Of a stretch of DNA of 39,753 nucleotides, positions 1-7,801 are shown piece after piece. The notes beneath the pieces were generated by a model that was not told where the DNA came from, ran no database searches, and was given only the letters and a program-made list of their open reading frames with translations. Both the position numbers and the translations under genes were made by a program. This DNA comes from an uncultured Geobacteraceae bacterium. Lineage in GTDB: Bacteria > Desulfobacterota > Desulfuromonadia > Geobacterales > Pseudopelobacteraceae. Each line of letters opens with the position of its first letter. Positions within the stretch are counted from its first letter, which is position 1. The stretch is from positions 1 to 39,753 of the forward strand of contig CAIYDX010000389.1 in assembly GCA_903925005.1 (NCBI GenBank), given 5' to 3'.

Positions 1-66
1 ACGGGACTCGAACCCGCGACCCTCAGCTTGGAAGGCTGACGCTCTAGCCAACTGAGCTATTCCCGC
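1..66 (-). tRNA. tRNA-Gly (TCC), 3' end cut by window edge
   Basis: Read on the minus strand, the 5' acceptor strand GCGGGAA is followed by a D-arm with AGCTCAGTTGG, an anticodon stem with loop CTTCCAA (anticodon TCC, reading GGA), and a T-arm with GGTTCGAGTCC. The sequence runs off the window before the 3' acceptor strand, so roughly the last ten bases are missing. It follows tRNA-Thr and tRNA-Tyr on the same strand, the order seen in bacterial Thr-Tyr-Gly-tuf operons. A tuf gene may therefore lie just outside the window, but that cannot be seen here. Confidence 0.95.
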
Positions 67-171
67 ACTACCAGACGAAGACTTTTGAAATACATGCAAT
101 CATTACTTACCAGTTTTAGTGACCTGAGTCTCCTGGGATCGAAATAAATTACTGCATTCCGATGATTTATA

Positions 172-256
172 TGGTGGAGGGAGGAGGATTCGAACCTCCG
201 AAGTCGCTGACGACAGATTTACAGTCTGTTCCCTTTGGCCGCTCGGGAATCCCTCC
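172..256 (-). tRNA. tRNA-Tyr (GTA)
   Basis: The minus strand gives an 85-base class II tRNA with acceptor GGAGGGA pairing with TCCCTCC and an encoded CCA end. The anticodon loop holds GTA (CTGTAAA), a long variable arm follows, and the T-loop is GGTTCGAATCC. The long variable arm fits bacterial tRNA-Tyr. It sits between tRNA-Thr and tRNA-Gly and is probably cotranscribed with them. Confidence 0.97.
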
Positions 257-309
257 AGGGATGATCTGAGTCAATTGTGTATCTATAAATAGCAACTTTA
301 TTTTTAAAG

Positions 310-386
310 TGGAGCCCCGTATCCGAATCGAACGGATCACCTGCTGATTACAAGTCAGCTGCTCTACCAGTATGAGCTAACGGGGC
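310..386 (-). tRNA. tRNA-Thr (TGT)
   Basis: The minus strand reads GCCCCGT (acceptor), TA, a D-arm GCTC...GAGC, the anticodon loop CTTGTAA with anticodon TGT, a T-arm around GTTCGATTC, ACGGGGC and an encoded CCA, 77 bases in all. It is the first gene of the minus-strand tRNA cluster, with the promoter candidate at 425-452 just upstream. Confidence 0.97.
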
Positions 387-424
387 CAAAGCTTTTCTGG
401 GATAGCAATAAACGGAACTTGTTT

Positions 425-452
425 ATTTAAAGAAAAAAGCTGTGGAAGTCAA
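425..452 (-). promoter_or_regulatory. Probable sigma-70 promoter of the tRNA-Thr/Tyr/Gly operon
   Basis: On the minus strand TTGACT (447-452) is followed after 16 bases by TTAAAT (425-430), about 38 bases before tRNA-Thr. The bases upstream of the -35 box are strongly T/A-rich, like an UP element, as expected for a stable-RNA promoter. The -10 box matches the consensus only 4 of 6. Confidence 0.55.
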
Positions 453-488
453 GCACTAAATGTAAAATAAAAAGAAGGGATGGATTTG

Positions 489-507
489 GGCCACTGATTA
501 TGTGGCC
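489..507 (-). terminator. Stem-loop after rpoH (weak terminator candidate)
   Basis: GGCCAC and GTGGCC form a 6-bp stem around a 7-base loop, 13 bases past the rpoH stop. No uninterrupted T tract follows on the minus strand, although a T-rich stretch comes about 17 bases later. It may be a weak terminator or simply the boundary before the tRNA promoter. Confidence 0.35.
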
Positions 508-520
508 GATAATTTAGGGA

Positions 521-1366
521 CTAGGCCGCTAAAAGAGGCAGTAGGGCCAGTTTTGTTTTCTTAAGGGCCCCTTCTTCGATCTGTCTTACGCGTTCTCTGG
601 ATATCGAAAAATGGCTTGCGATTTCCTGCAGCGTCAGTGGTTCGTCCGCCGTGATACGTCTCTCGATGATGTAACGCTCTTTTTCGTTCAGACGACTGAC
701 AACTTCGGCAACTTTTTGCTGGAGGTTATGATTCTCCTGAAAATCGACAAGCAGTTCTTCCTGATTTAGGCGGTCGTCTGCAAGAGACTCCAGAGCCGTT
801 GCGCCGTCGCTGCCCGGTATTTCCGCGTTGAGCGAGCAGTCGCCTTGCATGCGCTGCTCCATTTCATGAAATTCCTGTTCTGAAACATGCAATGATTGCG
901 CGGCGCTTGGGACATCTTCTCCGTTATCACTCAGACCGACAAGTGCGCTTTTGGTCTGGCGAAGTTTAAAAAATAGTTTTCGCTGTGCCTGTGTTGTCCC
1001 TATTTTAAGAAGACTCCATGATGAAATGATATGATTCTGGATATAAGCCTTGATCCACCAGACTGCGTAAGAAATAAGACGGACGCCCTTATATGGATTA
1101 AATTTTCTGACCGCCATCATTAATCCGATGTTGCCTTCCTGGATCAGGTCGAGCATTTTCAGGCCGTAATGACGGAATTCGTATGCCACCTTCACGACAA
1201 ATCTCAGATTGGAAGTGATCAGGCTATGAGCAGCCGTCAGGTTCTTGTCTTCAAAAAACGAAACCGCATAGCGATGTTCTTCTTCCTCGCTCAATAGCGG
1301 GAACCTGCGAATTTCATTCATATAAAGCCGAAGACTATCAGCGACAACAGGTAACTGAGCTACCAT
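521..1366 (-). CDS. rpoH: RNA polymerase heat-shock sigma factor RpoH (sigma-32)
   Basis: The 281-residue protein directs RNA polymerase to heat-shock promoters. Region 1.2 begins near residue 10 (DSLRLYMNEIRRFPLLS). Region 2 carries the core-binding and -10-recognition segment (SNLRFVVKVAYEF, LDLIQEGNIGLMMAVRKF, YAVWWIKAYIQNHI). The motif QRKLFFKLR is the RpoH box that separates sigma-32 from RpoD and RpoS. Region 4 ends in a helix-turn-helix (LTLQEIASHFSISRERVRQIEE). The length matches the family (E. coli RpoH is 284 residues). The ATG is placed by an AGAGGTG Shine-Dalgarno sequence. A sigma-70 promoter and CIRCE element lie just upstream, so HrcA repression is likely. Confidence 0.95.
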   Translation of the reverse strand: MVAQLPVVADSLRLYMNEIRRFPLLSEEEEHRYAVSFFEDKNLTAAHSLITSNLRFVVKVAYEFRHYGLKMLDLIQEGNIGLMMAVRKFNPYKGVRLISYAVWWIKAYIQNHIISSWSLLKIGTTQAQRKLFFKLRQTKSALVGLSDNGEDVPSAAQSLHVSEQEFHEMEQRMQGDCSLNAEIPGSDGATALESLADDRLNQEELLVDFQENHNLQQKVAEVVSRLNEKERYIIERRITADEPLTLQEIASHFSISRERVRQIEEGALKKTKLALLPLLAA

Positions 1367-1393
1367 GATGCTTCACCTCTTTAAATTGATGCT

Positions 1394-1420
1394 TTAGCAC
1401 TCTGCTGGAGTGACTGCTAA
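1394..1420. promoter_or_regulatory. CIRCE element (HrcA operator) upstream of rpoH
   Basis: TTAGCACTC, nine bases, then GACTGCTAA. The left arm is identical to the CIRCE consensus and the right arm differs at one position (consensus GAGTGCTAA), with exact N9 spacing. It lies immediately downstream of the -10 box on the minus strand, over the expected transcription start and 28 bases before the rpoH start codon, an ideal place for repression. Confidence 0.9.
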
Positions 1421-1449
1421 AATATAGCAAGTGATCTTTAAAAAATCAA
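1421..1449 (-). promoter_or_regulatory. sigma-70 promoter of rpoH
   Basis: On the minus strand TTGATT (1444-1449), a 17-base spacer and TATATT (1421-1426) make a near-consensus housekeeping promoter. The -10 box abuts the CIRCE element, which supports both calls. Confidence 0.8.
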
Positions 1450-1643
1450 GCGGTTGTTTAGACGATTTTTACGTATCTTCAAGAGTACTCCTAGCCCAGA
1501 TAAACTGGATAAGTGCGTTAACGAAGTCATTATCTGCCTGAAAAGCGCAGAAAATGATTTCTAACTTACTAAACCGTAAGCCGTGGCATGTTGCAATCAT
1601 TTTTACTTTTTATTCTGGCTGTCGTGCGCTATAAGCTGGATCT

Positions 1644-2768
1644 ATGAAAACATCCATTGCCATACGGATATCTCTGCTGGCTCTTTTCATTATTGCCATC
1701 AGCCTGCTCCATTACCTGACTCCGCTGCATATGCACTATCTGCACGATATCTTTCAACGCCTTTACTATCTGCCGATTATTCTGGCCGCTATCTGGTTTG
1801 GACTGCGCGGCGGATTGGCCTGTTCCCTGGCTGTCAGTATTGTGTATGCCCCGCATATACTGTTCCAGTGGGGTGGCCATCTGACGTTGGAGTTGGAAAA
1901 ATATCTTGAAATAGTGCTCTACAATATAGTAGGTGGCGTGACCGGACTTTTAGCGCAACGGGAACGGGAGCGTAGCGCGGAGTTGCTGAGAACCGCCGAA
2001 GGTTTGGAACAGTCCTACAAAAAGCTGCAGGAACAGTCACAGCAGCTCATCGCCATAGAGGAAAATCTGCGCAGAGCGGAGAAGTTATCTACTTTGGGCG
2101 AGATGGCCGCCGTTCTGGCTCACGAGATCCGCAACCCGCTCGGCTCGATTCGGGGCACGGCTGAAATTCTCAGGGACGATTACCGGCCGGGTGACCCAAA
2201 ATATGAATTCATCGATATTCAGATCAGAGAGACCGAACGACTCAATCGGGTGGTTGAAGATTTTCTGCGGATGGCTCGACCGCTGCCGACCGAGTTGGTG
2301 CCGTGCCGTGTTCAGGCAGAGCTGGAAACAGTTTCCATGCTGGTGGCCAACGATGCCAGGGAACGGAAGGTTTCTCTACTTGTGAAACCGGCGGTTGCGG
2401 ATCTGGTTGTTAGAGGAAATGGTGAGAAGCTGCGTCAGGCCTTTCTTAATATTGCCATCAATTCTCTTCAGGCCATGCAGGGTGGTGGGAGTCTGACCAT
2501 ATTGACCTCGGTTTGTCGGACTGAAGAGCCGACAGGTATCTGTGAGATCAGATTTTGTGACAGCGGAGAAGGGATTGATGCCGAATCCTTGTCGAAAATA
2601 TTCGAGCCGTTCTACACTACCAAGCCGGATGGCACCGGTTTGGGGCTGGCCATTTCCAGGAAGATTGTTGAAGGTCATGGCGGCACGCTTCAGGTAGAAA
2701 GCGTGGTAGGGGAGGGGACGACTGTATTGATCAAGCTGCCTGTGCTGCAGGCGGAGGGCTATCCATGA
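1644..2768 (+). CDS. Membrane sensor histidine kinase (NtrB/AtoS-like)
   Basis: 374 residues. Residues 1-103 are hydrophobic, with about four membrane segments and the pattern LYYLPIILAAIWFGLRGG. A coiled-coil linker follows (about 105-147), then a HisKA domain with phospho-acceptor His160 in LAHEIRNPLGSIRG. The HATPase domain has an N-box (NIAINSLQAM) and G boxes (DSGEGI, GTGLGL). Four histidines crowd the first loop (H23, H29, H31, H34), a possible metal site by inference only. The stop overlaps the next gene's start by four bases (ATGA), so the kinase and the sigma-54 activator are translationally coupled and almost certainly cognate. The signal is unknown; downstream genes suggest copper or envelope stress. 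Confidence 0.9.
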   Translation: MKTSIAIRISLLALFIIAISLLHYLTPLHMHYLHDIFQRLYYLPIILAAIWFGLRGGLACSLAVSIVYAPHILFQWGGHLTLELEKYLEIVLYNIVGGVTGLLAQRERERSAELLRTAEGLEQSYKKLQEQSQQLIAIEENLRRAEKLSTLGEMAAVLAHEIRNPLGSIRGTAEILRDDYRPGDPKYEFIDIQIRETERLNRVVEDFLRMARPLPTELVPCRVQAELETVSMLVANDARERKVSLLVKPAVADLVVRGNGEKLRQAFLNIAINSLQAMQGGGSLTILTSVCRTEEPTGICEIRFCDSGEGIDAESLSKIFEPFYTTKPDGTGLGLAISRKIVEGHGGTLQVESVVGEGTTVLIKLPVLQAEGYP

Positions 2769-4138
2769 CACCGAAAATTCTGATCATAGACGACGACACC
2801 TCGCTTAGGAGGGTGCTGGAATATAATCTTCAGGAAGCGGGGTATCGGGTACTGTCTGCCGCAAGTGGCGAAGAGGGGCTGCGTCTGTTCGCCGAAGAGG
2901 CGCCGGAACTGGTGATTACCGATATGAAGATGCCCGGCATGGATGGTATGCAGGTGCTGAAGTGTATCAAGGCAAACTCGCCGGATACCCTGGTGATAAT
3001 CATCACCGCTTTCGGGACGGTCGACATTGCGGTGGAGGCGATGAAAGTCGGGGCCTACGACTACATTACCAAGCCGTTCAACCGTGATGAACTCCGGATG
3101 ACGGTTGCCAAGGCGTTACAATTTACCGGGCTGACAGCTGAAAACAAGCGCTTGAAGAGTGAACTTGACGATCGCATTGATTTCCGCACCATTGTCGGCT
3201 CATCGCGGGAGATGGAACGGGTGTTTGACGTCGTCCGCAAGGTAGCCGACACCGAGGCTTCGGTGCTGATTACCGGAGAATCCGGCACCGGTAAGGAACT
3301 GGTGGCCCGCTCGATCCACAATATGAGTTCCCGCAAGGGTGATCCTTTTGTCGCCATCAACTGTGCGGCAATCCCTCGCGATCTGTTGGAAAGCGAGCTA
3401 TTCGGCCATGTCAAAGGGGCTTTTACCGGCGCGGTAAAGGATAAGACCGGCAAGTTTCAGCTGGCGGATGGCGGCACTCTCTTTCTGGACGAAGTAGGCG
3501 AACTGCCGCTGGAGCTGCAGCCAAAGCTGCTCAGGGCTTTGCAGGAGAAGGTGGTTGAACCGGTAGGGGGGATAAAACCGTGCAAGCTTGATGTGCGGGT
3601 GGTAGCCGCCACCAATCTGGATATGGAAAAAGCGCTGGCTGACGGCATGTTCCGCGAGGATCTCTACTATCGCCTGGCGGTAATTCCGATCCATCTGCCG
3701 CCGCTGCGGGAACGACGCGAGGATATCGCCCTGCTGCTCCGCTACTTTTGCGGGAAGCATGGCGCCGGCGGTGTGCAGTTCGATACCGGCGCCATGGCCA
3801 CCCTCAATTCCTATAGGTGGCCGGGGAACGTTCGCGAATTGGAAAATCTGGTGGAACGCCTACTGATCATGCGGAGCGGTGATACTATATCCATTGATGA
3901 CCTGCCTGGCAAAGTCTGCGCCGTCGGAACGGTTTCGAAAGCAACTTCAAGCTCGAACGCGGTGATTAACTTGCCGGATGAAGGCTATTCGCTGGAACAG
4001 CTGGAGCGTGAAGTAGTGATAGAGGCCCTTGAACGGAATAGCTGGAATCAGACCGCCGCGGCGAAATTTCTGCGCATTCCCCGGCATACACTTATCTATC
4101 GCATTGAGAAGTACGGGATTGTCTCACCGGAAAAATAG
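2765..4138 (+). CDS. Sigma-54-dependent response regulator (NtrC/ZraR family)
   Basis: 457 residues in three domains. The receiver (1-120) has acidic D10/D11, phospho-acceptor D53 and K104. The AAA+ sigma-54 activation domain (about 141-370) has Walker A GESGTGKE (171-178), the sigma-54 contact loop GAFTGA (218-223), Walker B LFLDE and an arginine-finger region. A Fis-type helix-turn-helix closes the protein (NQTAAAKFLRIPRHTLIYRI). All signature residues are intact, so it should be a functional ATP-driven activator. It is coupled to the kinase upstream. Likely local targets are the three -24/-12 promoters at about 4993, 8864 and 14998, each with an upstream dyad; this is inference from proximity and sequence. 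Confidence 0.95.
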   Translation: MTPKILIIDDDTSLRRVLEYNLQEAGYRVLSAASGEEGLRLFAEEAPELVITDMKMPGMDGMQVLKCIKANSPDTLVIIITAFGTVDIAVEAMKVGAYDYITKPFNRDELRMTVAKALQFTGLTAENKRLKSELDDRIDFRTIVGSSREMERVFDVVRKVADTEASVLITGESGTGKELVARSIHNMSSRKGDPFVAINCAAIPRDLLESELFGHVKGAFTGAVKDKTGKFQLADGGTLFLDEVGELPLELQPKLLRALQEKVVEPVGGIKPCKLDVRVVAATNLDMEKALADGMFREDLYYRLAVIPIHLPPLRERREDIALLLRYFCGKHGAGGVQFDTGAMATLNSYRWPGNVRELENLVERLLIMRSGDTISIDDLPGKVCAVGTVSKATSSSNAVINLPDEGYSLEQLEREVVIEALERNSWNQTAAAKFLRIPRHTLIYRIEKYGIVSPEK

Positions 4139-4164
4139 ATTGTAAAAATAGGATAAGGATAGCA

Positions 4165-4842
4165 ATGAGAAATATTTTCTGGCTCATAATTTTTCTGGCA
4201 GTTGCAGCATCGGCAACGGCCAAGGAGTACTTCAAATATACAGATCAAAATGGCTTTGTGTATTGGCTTGACGATAAGAGCAAAATACCGTCTAGTATTC
4301 CGATACAGTACAGTTATGAAGACAAATACGGGATAACCTCCTGGGTTGATGACGTCAGTAAAATTCCCGATGAATTTAGAAATAAGAGCGCAAGGAGCAA
4401 AGAGAATCCAGAAAAATCCAAGCTGCCCACAGGACAACCGCCGCAGGAACCCCGCCAATATGCCACTAAAATAAGCATAAACAATAATCAAATTGTCGTG
4501 CCGGTGGTGTTCAAAAATAAAGGGCGCAAGATAAAAGCCAGAATGATCCTTGATACCGGAGCATCGGTAACGACAATATATCCAGCCTTGGCGACCAGAC
4601 TGAATATGAACAAAAACAGGCTGACCAATATCAAGAGCATCATTGCAAACGGGACCGCAACAGACAGCCTGTTAACCAAGGTTGATTATATTGAGATAGA
4701 TGACAAAATAGTGGCAAATTCCGAAGTTATTGTCATGCTGTCAAACAGTAATATCGGAGCAGATGGTCTGCTGGGAAATTCATTTCTGCGTTTTTTTAAT
4801 TTCACAATTGACTATGAAAAACAGCTTCTGAGATGGAATTAG
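4165..4842 (+). CDS. Periplasmic retropepsin-like aspartic protease family protein
   Basis: 225 residues with an N-terminal signal peptide (cut after about residue 19, ATA-KE). Residues 20-70 hold two similar DUF4124-like units (YFKYTDQNGFVYWLDD...IP and YSYEDKYGITSWVDD...IP). After a charged Pro/Lys linker, residues about 100-225 form a retropepsin-like domain with the catalytic triplet in ILDTGASVTTI and the later DGLLGNSFLRFFNFTIDY segment. Such domains act as dimers with one Asp each. It begins 26 bases after the sigma-54 activator and may share its transcript. It is more A/T-rich than its neighbours. Substrate unknown; a role in envelope-protein processing is inference. Confidence 0.8.
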   Translation: MRNIFWLIIFLAVAASATAKEYFKYTDQNGFVYWLDDKSKIPSSIPIQYSYEDKYGITSWVDDVSKIPDEFRNKSARSKENPEKSKLPTGQPPQEPRQYATKISINNNQIVVPVVFKNKGRKIKARMILDTGASVTTIYPALATRLNMNKNRLTNIKSIIANGTATDSLLTKVDYIEIDDKIVANSEVIVMLSNSNIGADGLLGNSFLRFFNFTIDYEKQLLRWN

Positions 4843-4926
4843 TGCCGTTCAAATAGCAACAGAGAAAACACTCCTCTAAAATTCTCCTGACCTTAGCTCC
4901 AGCTCTGAAGAATATCCTTCCATAGT

Positions 4927-4942
4927 TGTGGAATAGTCCACA
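4927..4942. promoter_or_regulatory. Dyad upstream of sigma-54 promoter 1 (candidate activator site)
   Basis: TGTGGA-N4-TCCACA is a perfect 6-bp dyad. Its centre lies 60.5 bases upstream of the -24 GG and about 85 bases upstream of the expected start, a normal enhancer distance for NtrC-type activators. A nearly identical dyad followed by the same CATCA lies before the efflux operon at 14919-14934. Confidence 0.6.
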
Positions 4943-4992
4943 TCAAACTCTTTTCCGTATACAATACCCGCGTTATATCAAGCTGTTACATG

Positions 4993-5009
4993 TTGGCACG
5001 ACATCTGCT
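4993..5009 (+). promoter_or_regulatory. Sigma-54 promoter 1
   Basis: TTGGCACGACATCTGCT has GG (4995-4996) and GC (5007-5008) separated by exactly ten bases and matches the TGGCACG core. Transcription would start near 5020, giving a leader of about 36 bases before the ATG at 5056. Promoter 2 shares the preceding CTGTTACA. Confidence 0.8.
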
Positions 5010-5055
5010 TTGCTTGGTTAGTTTATATTTTAACACCAAAAGGAGATACGTACCG

Positions 5056-5520
5056 ATGAAGAAACTAATAGCAGTAACAGCATCCATTCTTGCCTTTTCA
5101 TTCCCACTTGCCATTTTTGCCATGGATCACAGCGGCCATGCGATGGAACATAAATCAACCGCCGCTCACGAAGAGGTTGTTGATGGTGTCAAGGCTACCT
5201 TTAATGTGCAGACCATGGCTGATGCGATGAAGGATATGGGTATGGAAATGCCCAAAGGGGTGAAGGAGACTCACCATATCTCCGTCGTTTTCAAAGACGC
5301 AAAAAGTGGCACCGCGCTGACTGAAGGGACTGTGACAATAAAAATACAGAATCCTGATAAAACCACCCAAGTTAAAGAGTTGATGGGGATGCATGGACAT
5401 TTCGGCGCTGATTTTGAATTGTCCAAAAATGGTAAATATGGCGTCATGTGCAAGTTTCAGCTGAAAGACGGCAAGACCAGTCAGGCCAAATTCTGGTACA
5501 CGGTAAAGAGCGCAAAATGA
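5056..5520 (+). CDS. Secreted Met/His-rich YtkA-like protein
   Basis: 154 residues from the ATG preceded by AGGAG (5041-5045); an upstream in-frame ATG at 4990 falls inside the sigma-54 promoter and is rejected. The signal peptide ends near IFA-MD, and the mature N-terminus MDHSGHAMEH is rich in Met and His, as in periplasmic copper-binding segments. The rest (VKETHHISVVFKDAKSG, ELMGMHGHFGADFELSKNGKY) resembles the YtkA-like beta-sandwich family, whose members are often linked to metal or oxidase biogenesis. It is the first gene of an apparent operon and overlaps the HMA gene by four bases. A copper-chaperone or copper-sequestering role is inference. Confidence 0.65.
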   Translation: MKKLIAVTASILAFSFPLAIFAMDHSGHAMEHKSTAAHEEVVDGVKATFNVQTMADAMKDMGMEMPKGVKETHHISVVFKDAKSGTALTEGTVTIKIQNPDKTTQVKELMGMHGHFGADFELSKNGKYGVMCKFQLKDGKTSQAKFWYTVKSAK

Positions 5521-5945
5521 ATACGAAAGCTGTAACTATAAACGTAGCGATGGTTGTCGGCGCGCTGACACTGCTGCTGCTTCTGGCCTTTTACGTCAGG
5601 ATTGGGGCGACTGCCGATTCGGTTGCGGTTCTTAAGACAGACGGCATGACCTGCAGAAGCTGTTCGGACACGATAACCGCTGCTCTCCAGAATGTTAAAG
5701 GTGTGGCGGTCACCGAGATCGATGTGGACGGTGGCTGGGTTGTCGTCGGCTATGATGCCAAGACTGTCAAGCCGGAGACACTGGTTGAGAAGGTTAATGG
5801 CACCGGTTTTGCCAGCGGCGTTCACCAGATTCTTACTCCTGGACAATTCAAGCAGATTACCGGCAGAGACATAGGCAGAAAAGCCGCATCCGGTTCAGGT
5901 TGCTGCGGTGGCAAGGGCGGATGTAATTCCGGAAAACAGAGCTGA
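5517..5945 (+). CDS. Membrane-anchored heavy-metal-associated (HMA) domain protein
   Basis: 142 residues, start set by the ATGA overlap with the gene before. One membrane segment (about 8-28) is followed by an HMA fold (about 36-105) with the metal-binding motif GMTCRSC (C46 and C49), as in MerP and CopZ. The C-terminal tail has another Cys cluster (GCCGGKGGCNSG). The anchor should place the metal domain outside the membrane. Such domains carry Cu(I), Hg(II) or Zn(II). Its place before a DUF2318 protein and an ABC transporter suggests metal hand-over to that transporter. Confidence 0.8.
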   Translation: MNTKAVTINVAMVVGALTLLLLLAFYVRIGATADSVAVLKTDGMTCRSCSDTITAALQNVKGVAVTEIDVDGGWVVVGYDAKTVKPETLVEKVNGTGFASGVHQILTPGQFKQITGRDIGRKAASGSGCCGGKGGCNSGKQS

Positions 5946-5958
5946 GAAGGAGACGAAA

Positions 5959-6423
5959 ATGTTAACGAAATGCACTAAACAGGCGGTAATGGCAGGATTA
6001 CTTGTGATGGCGTTGTTGATCGGTGCTGTCGGCGCTCATGCATTTTTACTCGGCAAGTACGAGAAGGTGAAGGCGGCTAATGGTGCTATCACACTGTCGG
6101 CGGCAAAACTGGACGACGGCAAGGCACGTTTCTACAAATTCGAGGATGGCGGCAAGGAGATTGCCTTCTTTGCGGTCAAGGCGCCCGACGGCAGTATACG
6201 AACCGCTTTTGATGCCTGTGATGTTTGTTATCATTCCAAAAAAGGATATGAGCAGCAGGGTGACAAGATGAACTGCAAAAACTGCAATCAGAAGTTTGCG
6301 ATCAACCGCCTGGGTCCCAGCGCTTCCGGTGGTTGTAACCCCGGCTATCTGCCGCATCAGTTAAGCGGCGGTGCGATTGTGGTCAAGGTGAGTGATCTAA
6401 ATGGTGGGGCGAGATACTTCTGA
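5959..6423 (+). CDS. DUF2318 protein with five conserved cysteines
   Basis: 154 residues from an ATG with a GAAGGAGA ribosome site. An N-terminal membrane or signal segment (about 8-29) precedes a DUF2318 domain: C87 and C90 (FDACDVCYHSKKGY), C106 and C109 (MNCKNCNQKF), and C126 (GGCNPGYLP). The family is found next to FTR1/P19-type iron uptake genes and MacB-like ABC transporters, for example the Campylobacter p19 locus. The Cys set suggests an extracytoplasmic metal or Fe-S site. It overlaps the permease start by one base, so the two are probably coupled. Its biochemical role is not established. Confidence 0.85.
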   Translation: MLTKCTKQAVMAGLLVMALLIGAVGAHAFLLGKYEKVKAANGAITLSAAKLDDGKARFYKFEDGGKEIAFFAVKAPDGSIRTAFDACDVCYHSKKGYEQQGDKMNCKNCNQKFAINRLGPSASGGCNPGYLPHQLSGGAIVVKVSDLNGGARYF

Positions 6424-7583
6424 TGAAGCTGCACACCATCTCCATCAACGACCTGAAACGACGCAAGGCCAAGATGGCCTTTCTGACCATCGGCCTGATG
6501 GTCGGAATAGCCACCATCGTCACGCTGGTAACATTGACCCGCTCCATGTCCAGCGACATTGAACAAAAGATGGACGAGTTCGGCGCCAATATCCTTGTCA
6601 CTCCCCAGAGCAACGGCTTGTCCATGAACTATGGCGGCATTAATCTGGGCGGAGTGACTTTCGATCAGCGCGAAATCCGTGAAGAGGATCTGGCAAAAAT
6701 CAAGAGTATCGCCAATCATAAAAATATCTCGGTTGTCAGCCCCAAGGTTCTGGGCGGCATCAAAATAGACGGTCATGATGTGTTGCTGGTGGGTGTTGAT
6801 TTTGAAAGCGAATTGAAGATGAAACAGTGGTGGAAGATTTTCGGAAATGAGCCTAAGTCCGAACAGGACATTTTGCTCGGTTCCGATGCCTCCAAAGTGC
6901 TTAACGTCGCTCCCGGTGATAGTCTCAGCATCAAGGGAGAAACCTTTAAAGTTGCCGGTGTTCTTGATCAGACCGGCTCGCAGGATGACGCTCTTGTCTT
7001 TGCTCGTTTGCTCAAGGCCCAAAAGCTATTGGGTAAGGAGGGCAAAATCAGCATGGCCGAGGTGGCGGCACTCTGTTCCGGTTGTCCGATCGGCGACATG
7101 GTCACCCAGATTGCAGAAAAATTGCCCGATGTCAAAGTTTCGGCTATCCAGCAGGTTGTTGAGGGCCGGCTAAAAGCTTTGGACCAGTTCAAACGCTTCT
7201 CCTATGCCATGGCTGGTGTCGTTGTTTTCATCGGCTCTCTGATTGTCTTTGTGACGATGATGGGGAGTGTTAACGAACGGACGGTTGAAATCGGAGTCTT
7301 CCGCGCCATCGGCTTCAGAAAAAGCCATATCATGCGGATCATTCTGTTTGAAGCGGCGTTGGTCAGTTTGCTGGCCGGATTTTTAGGGTACGCAGTCGGG
7401 ATGGGAGGGGCCAAACTGGCTTTGCCGTTTATGGCGGAGAGCAAGAATGCCCACCTGATCTGGGATTCAACAGTTGCTTTTGGTTCAGTCGGGCTTGCAT
7501 TAACGCTGGGTATTTTGGCTAGCCTCTACCCGGCATTGCATGCGAGCAAGATGGATCCGACAGAGGCGCTGCGGGCATTGTAG
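6423..7583 (+). CDS. FtsX/MacB-type ABC transporter permease
   Basis: 386 residues with the type VII ABC exporter layout. Membrane helix 1 (about 18-39) is followed by a large external domain (about 42-255) and three C-terminal helices (about 261-282, 304-328, 350-372) carrying the FtsX signature (NERTVEIGVFRAIGFRKSHI and LYPALHASKMDPTEALRAL). The external domain holds a CSGC pair (C218 and C221), not general in the family and able to bind metal or act in redox chemistry. It starts on the last base of the DUF2318 stop. The ATPase partner at 7802 is separated by an inverted-repeat element. Such transporters usually use ATP to move a periplasmic domain rather than pass solute through the membrane. 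Confidence 0.88.
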   Translation: MKLHTISINDLKRRKAKMAFLTIGLMVGIATIVTLVTLTRSMSSDIEQKMDEFGANILVTPQSNGLSMNYGGINLGGVTFDQREIREEDLAKIKSIANHKNISVVSPKVLGGIKIDGHDVLLVGVDFESELKMKQWWKIFGNEPKSEQDILLGSDASKVLNVAPGDSLSIKGETFKVAGVLDQTGSQDDALVFARLLKAQKLLGKEGKISMAEVAALCSGCPIGDMVTQIAEKLPDVKVSAIQQVVEGRLKALDQFKRFSYAMAGVVVFIGSLIVFVTMMGSVNERTVEIGVFRAIGFRKSHIMRIILFEAALVSLLAGFLGYAVGMGGAKLALPFMAESKNAHLIWDSTVAFGSVGLALTLGILASLYPALHASKMDPTEALRAL

Positions 7584-7594
7584 AAAAAACCTTT

Positions 7595-7773
7595 AATAGA
7601 ACGCGGATGACGCGGATTGAGCGGATAAAGGCGGATTTAAATCTTTAATAACTGGAAAGACCGAATTCATTGTAAAAACAAACTAAAATCGGTGAAAAAA
7701 GTTTTCACTCTGAACTGCTTTATTGGGTTTAATCCGTGTAAATCCGCTCAATCCGCGTCATCCACGTTCTATT
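7595..7773. repeat. 179-bp inverted-repeat element (MITE/REP-like) inside an operon
   Basis: The first 32 bases and the reverse complement of the last 32 agree at 31 positions, beginning AATAGAACG; weaker matching extends the arms to about 47 bases. Each arm is built from short GCGGAT words spaced every 9-10 bases. The interior (about 7643-7726) is A/T-rich and has no gene. It fills the gap between permease and ATPase, so in mRNA it could form a very long hairpin. Inverted arms and no coding capacity suggest a non-autonomous mobile or extragenic palindromic repeat. Confidence 0.8.
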
Positions 7774-7801
7774 GCTACAAGATTTTTCGGAGATTGTTAG
7801 C

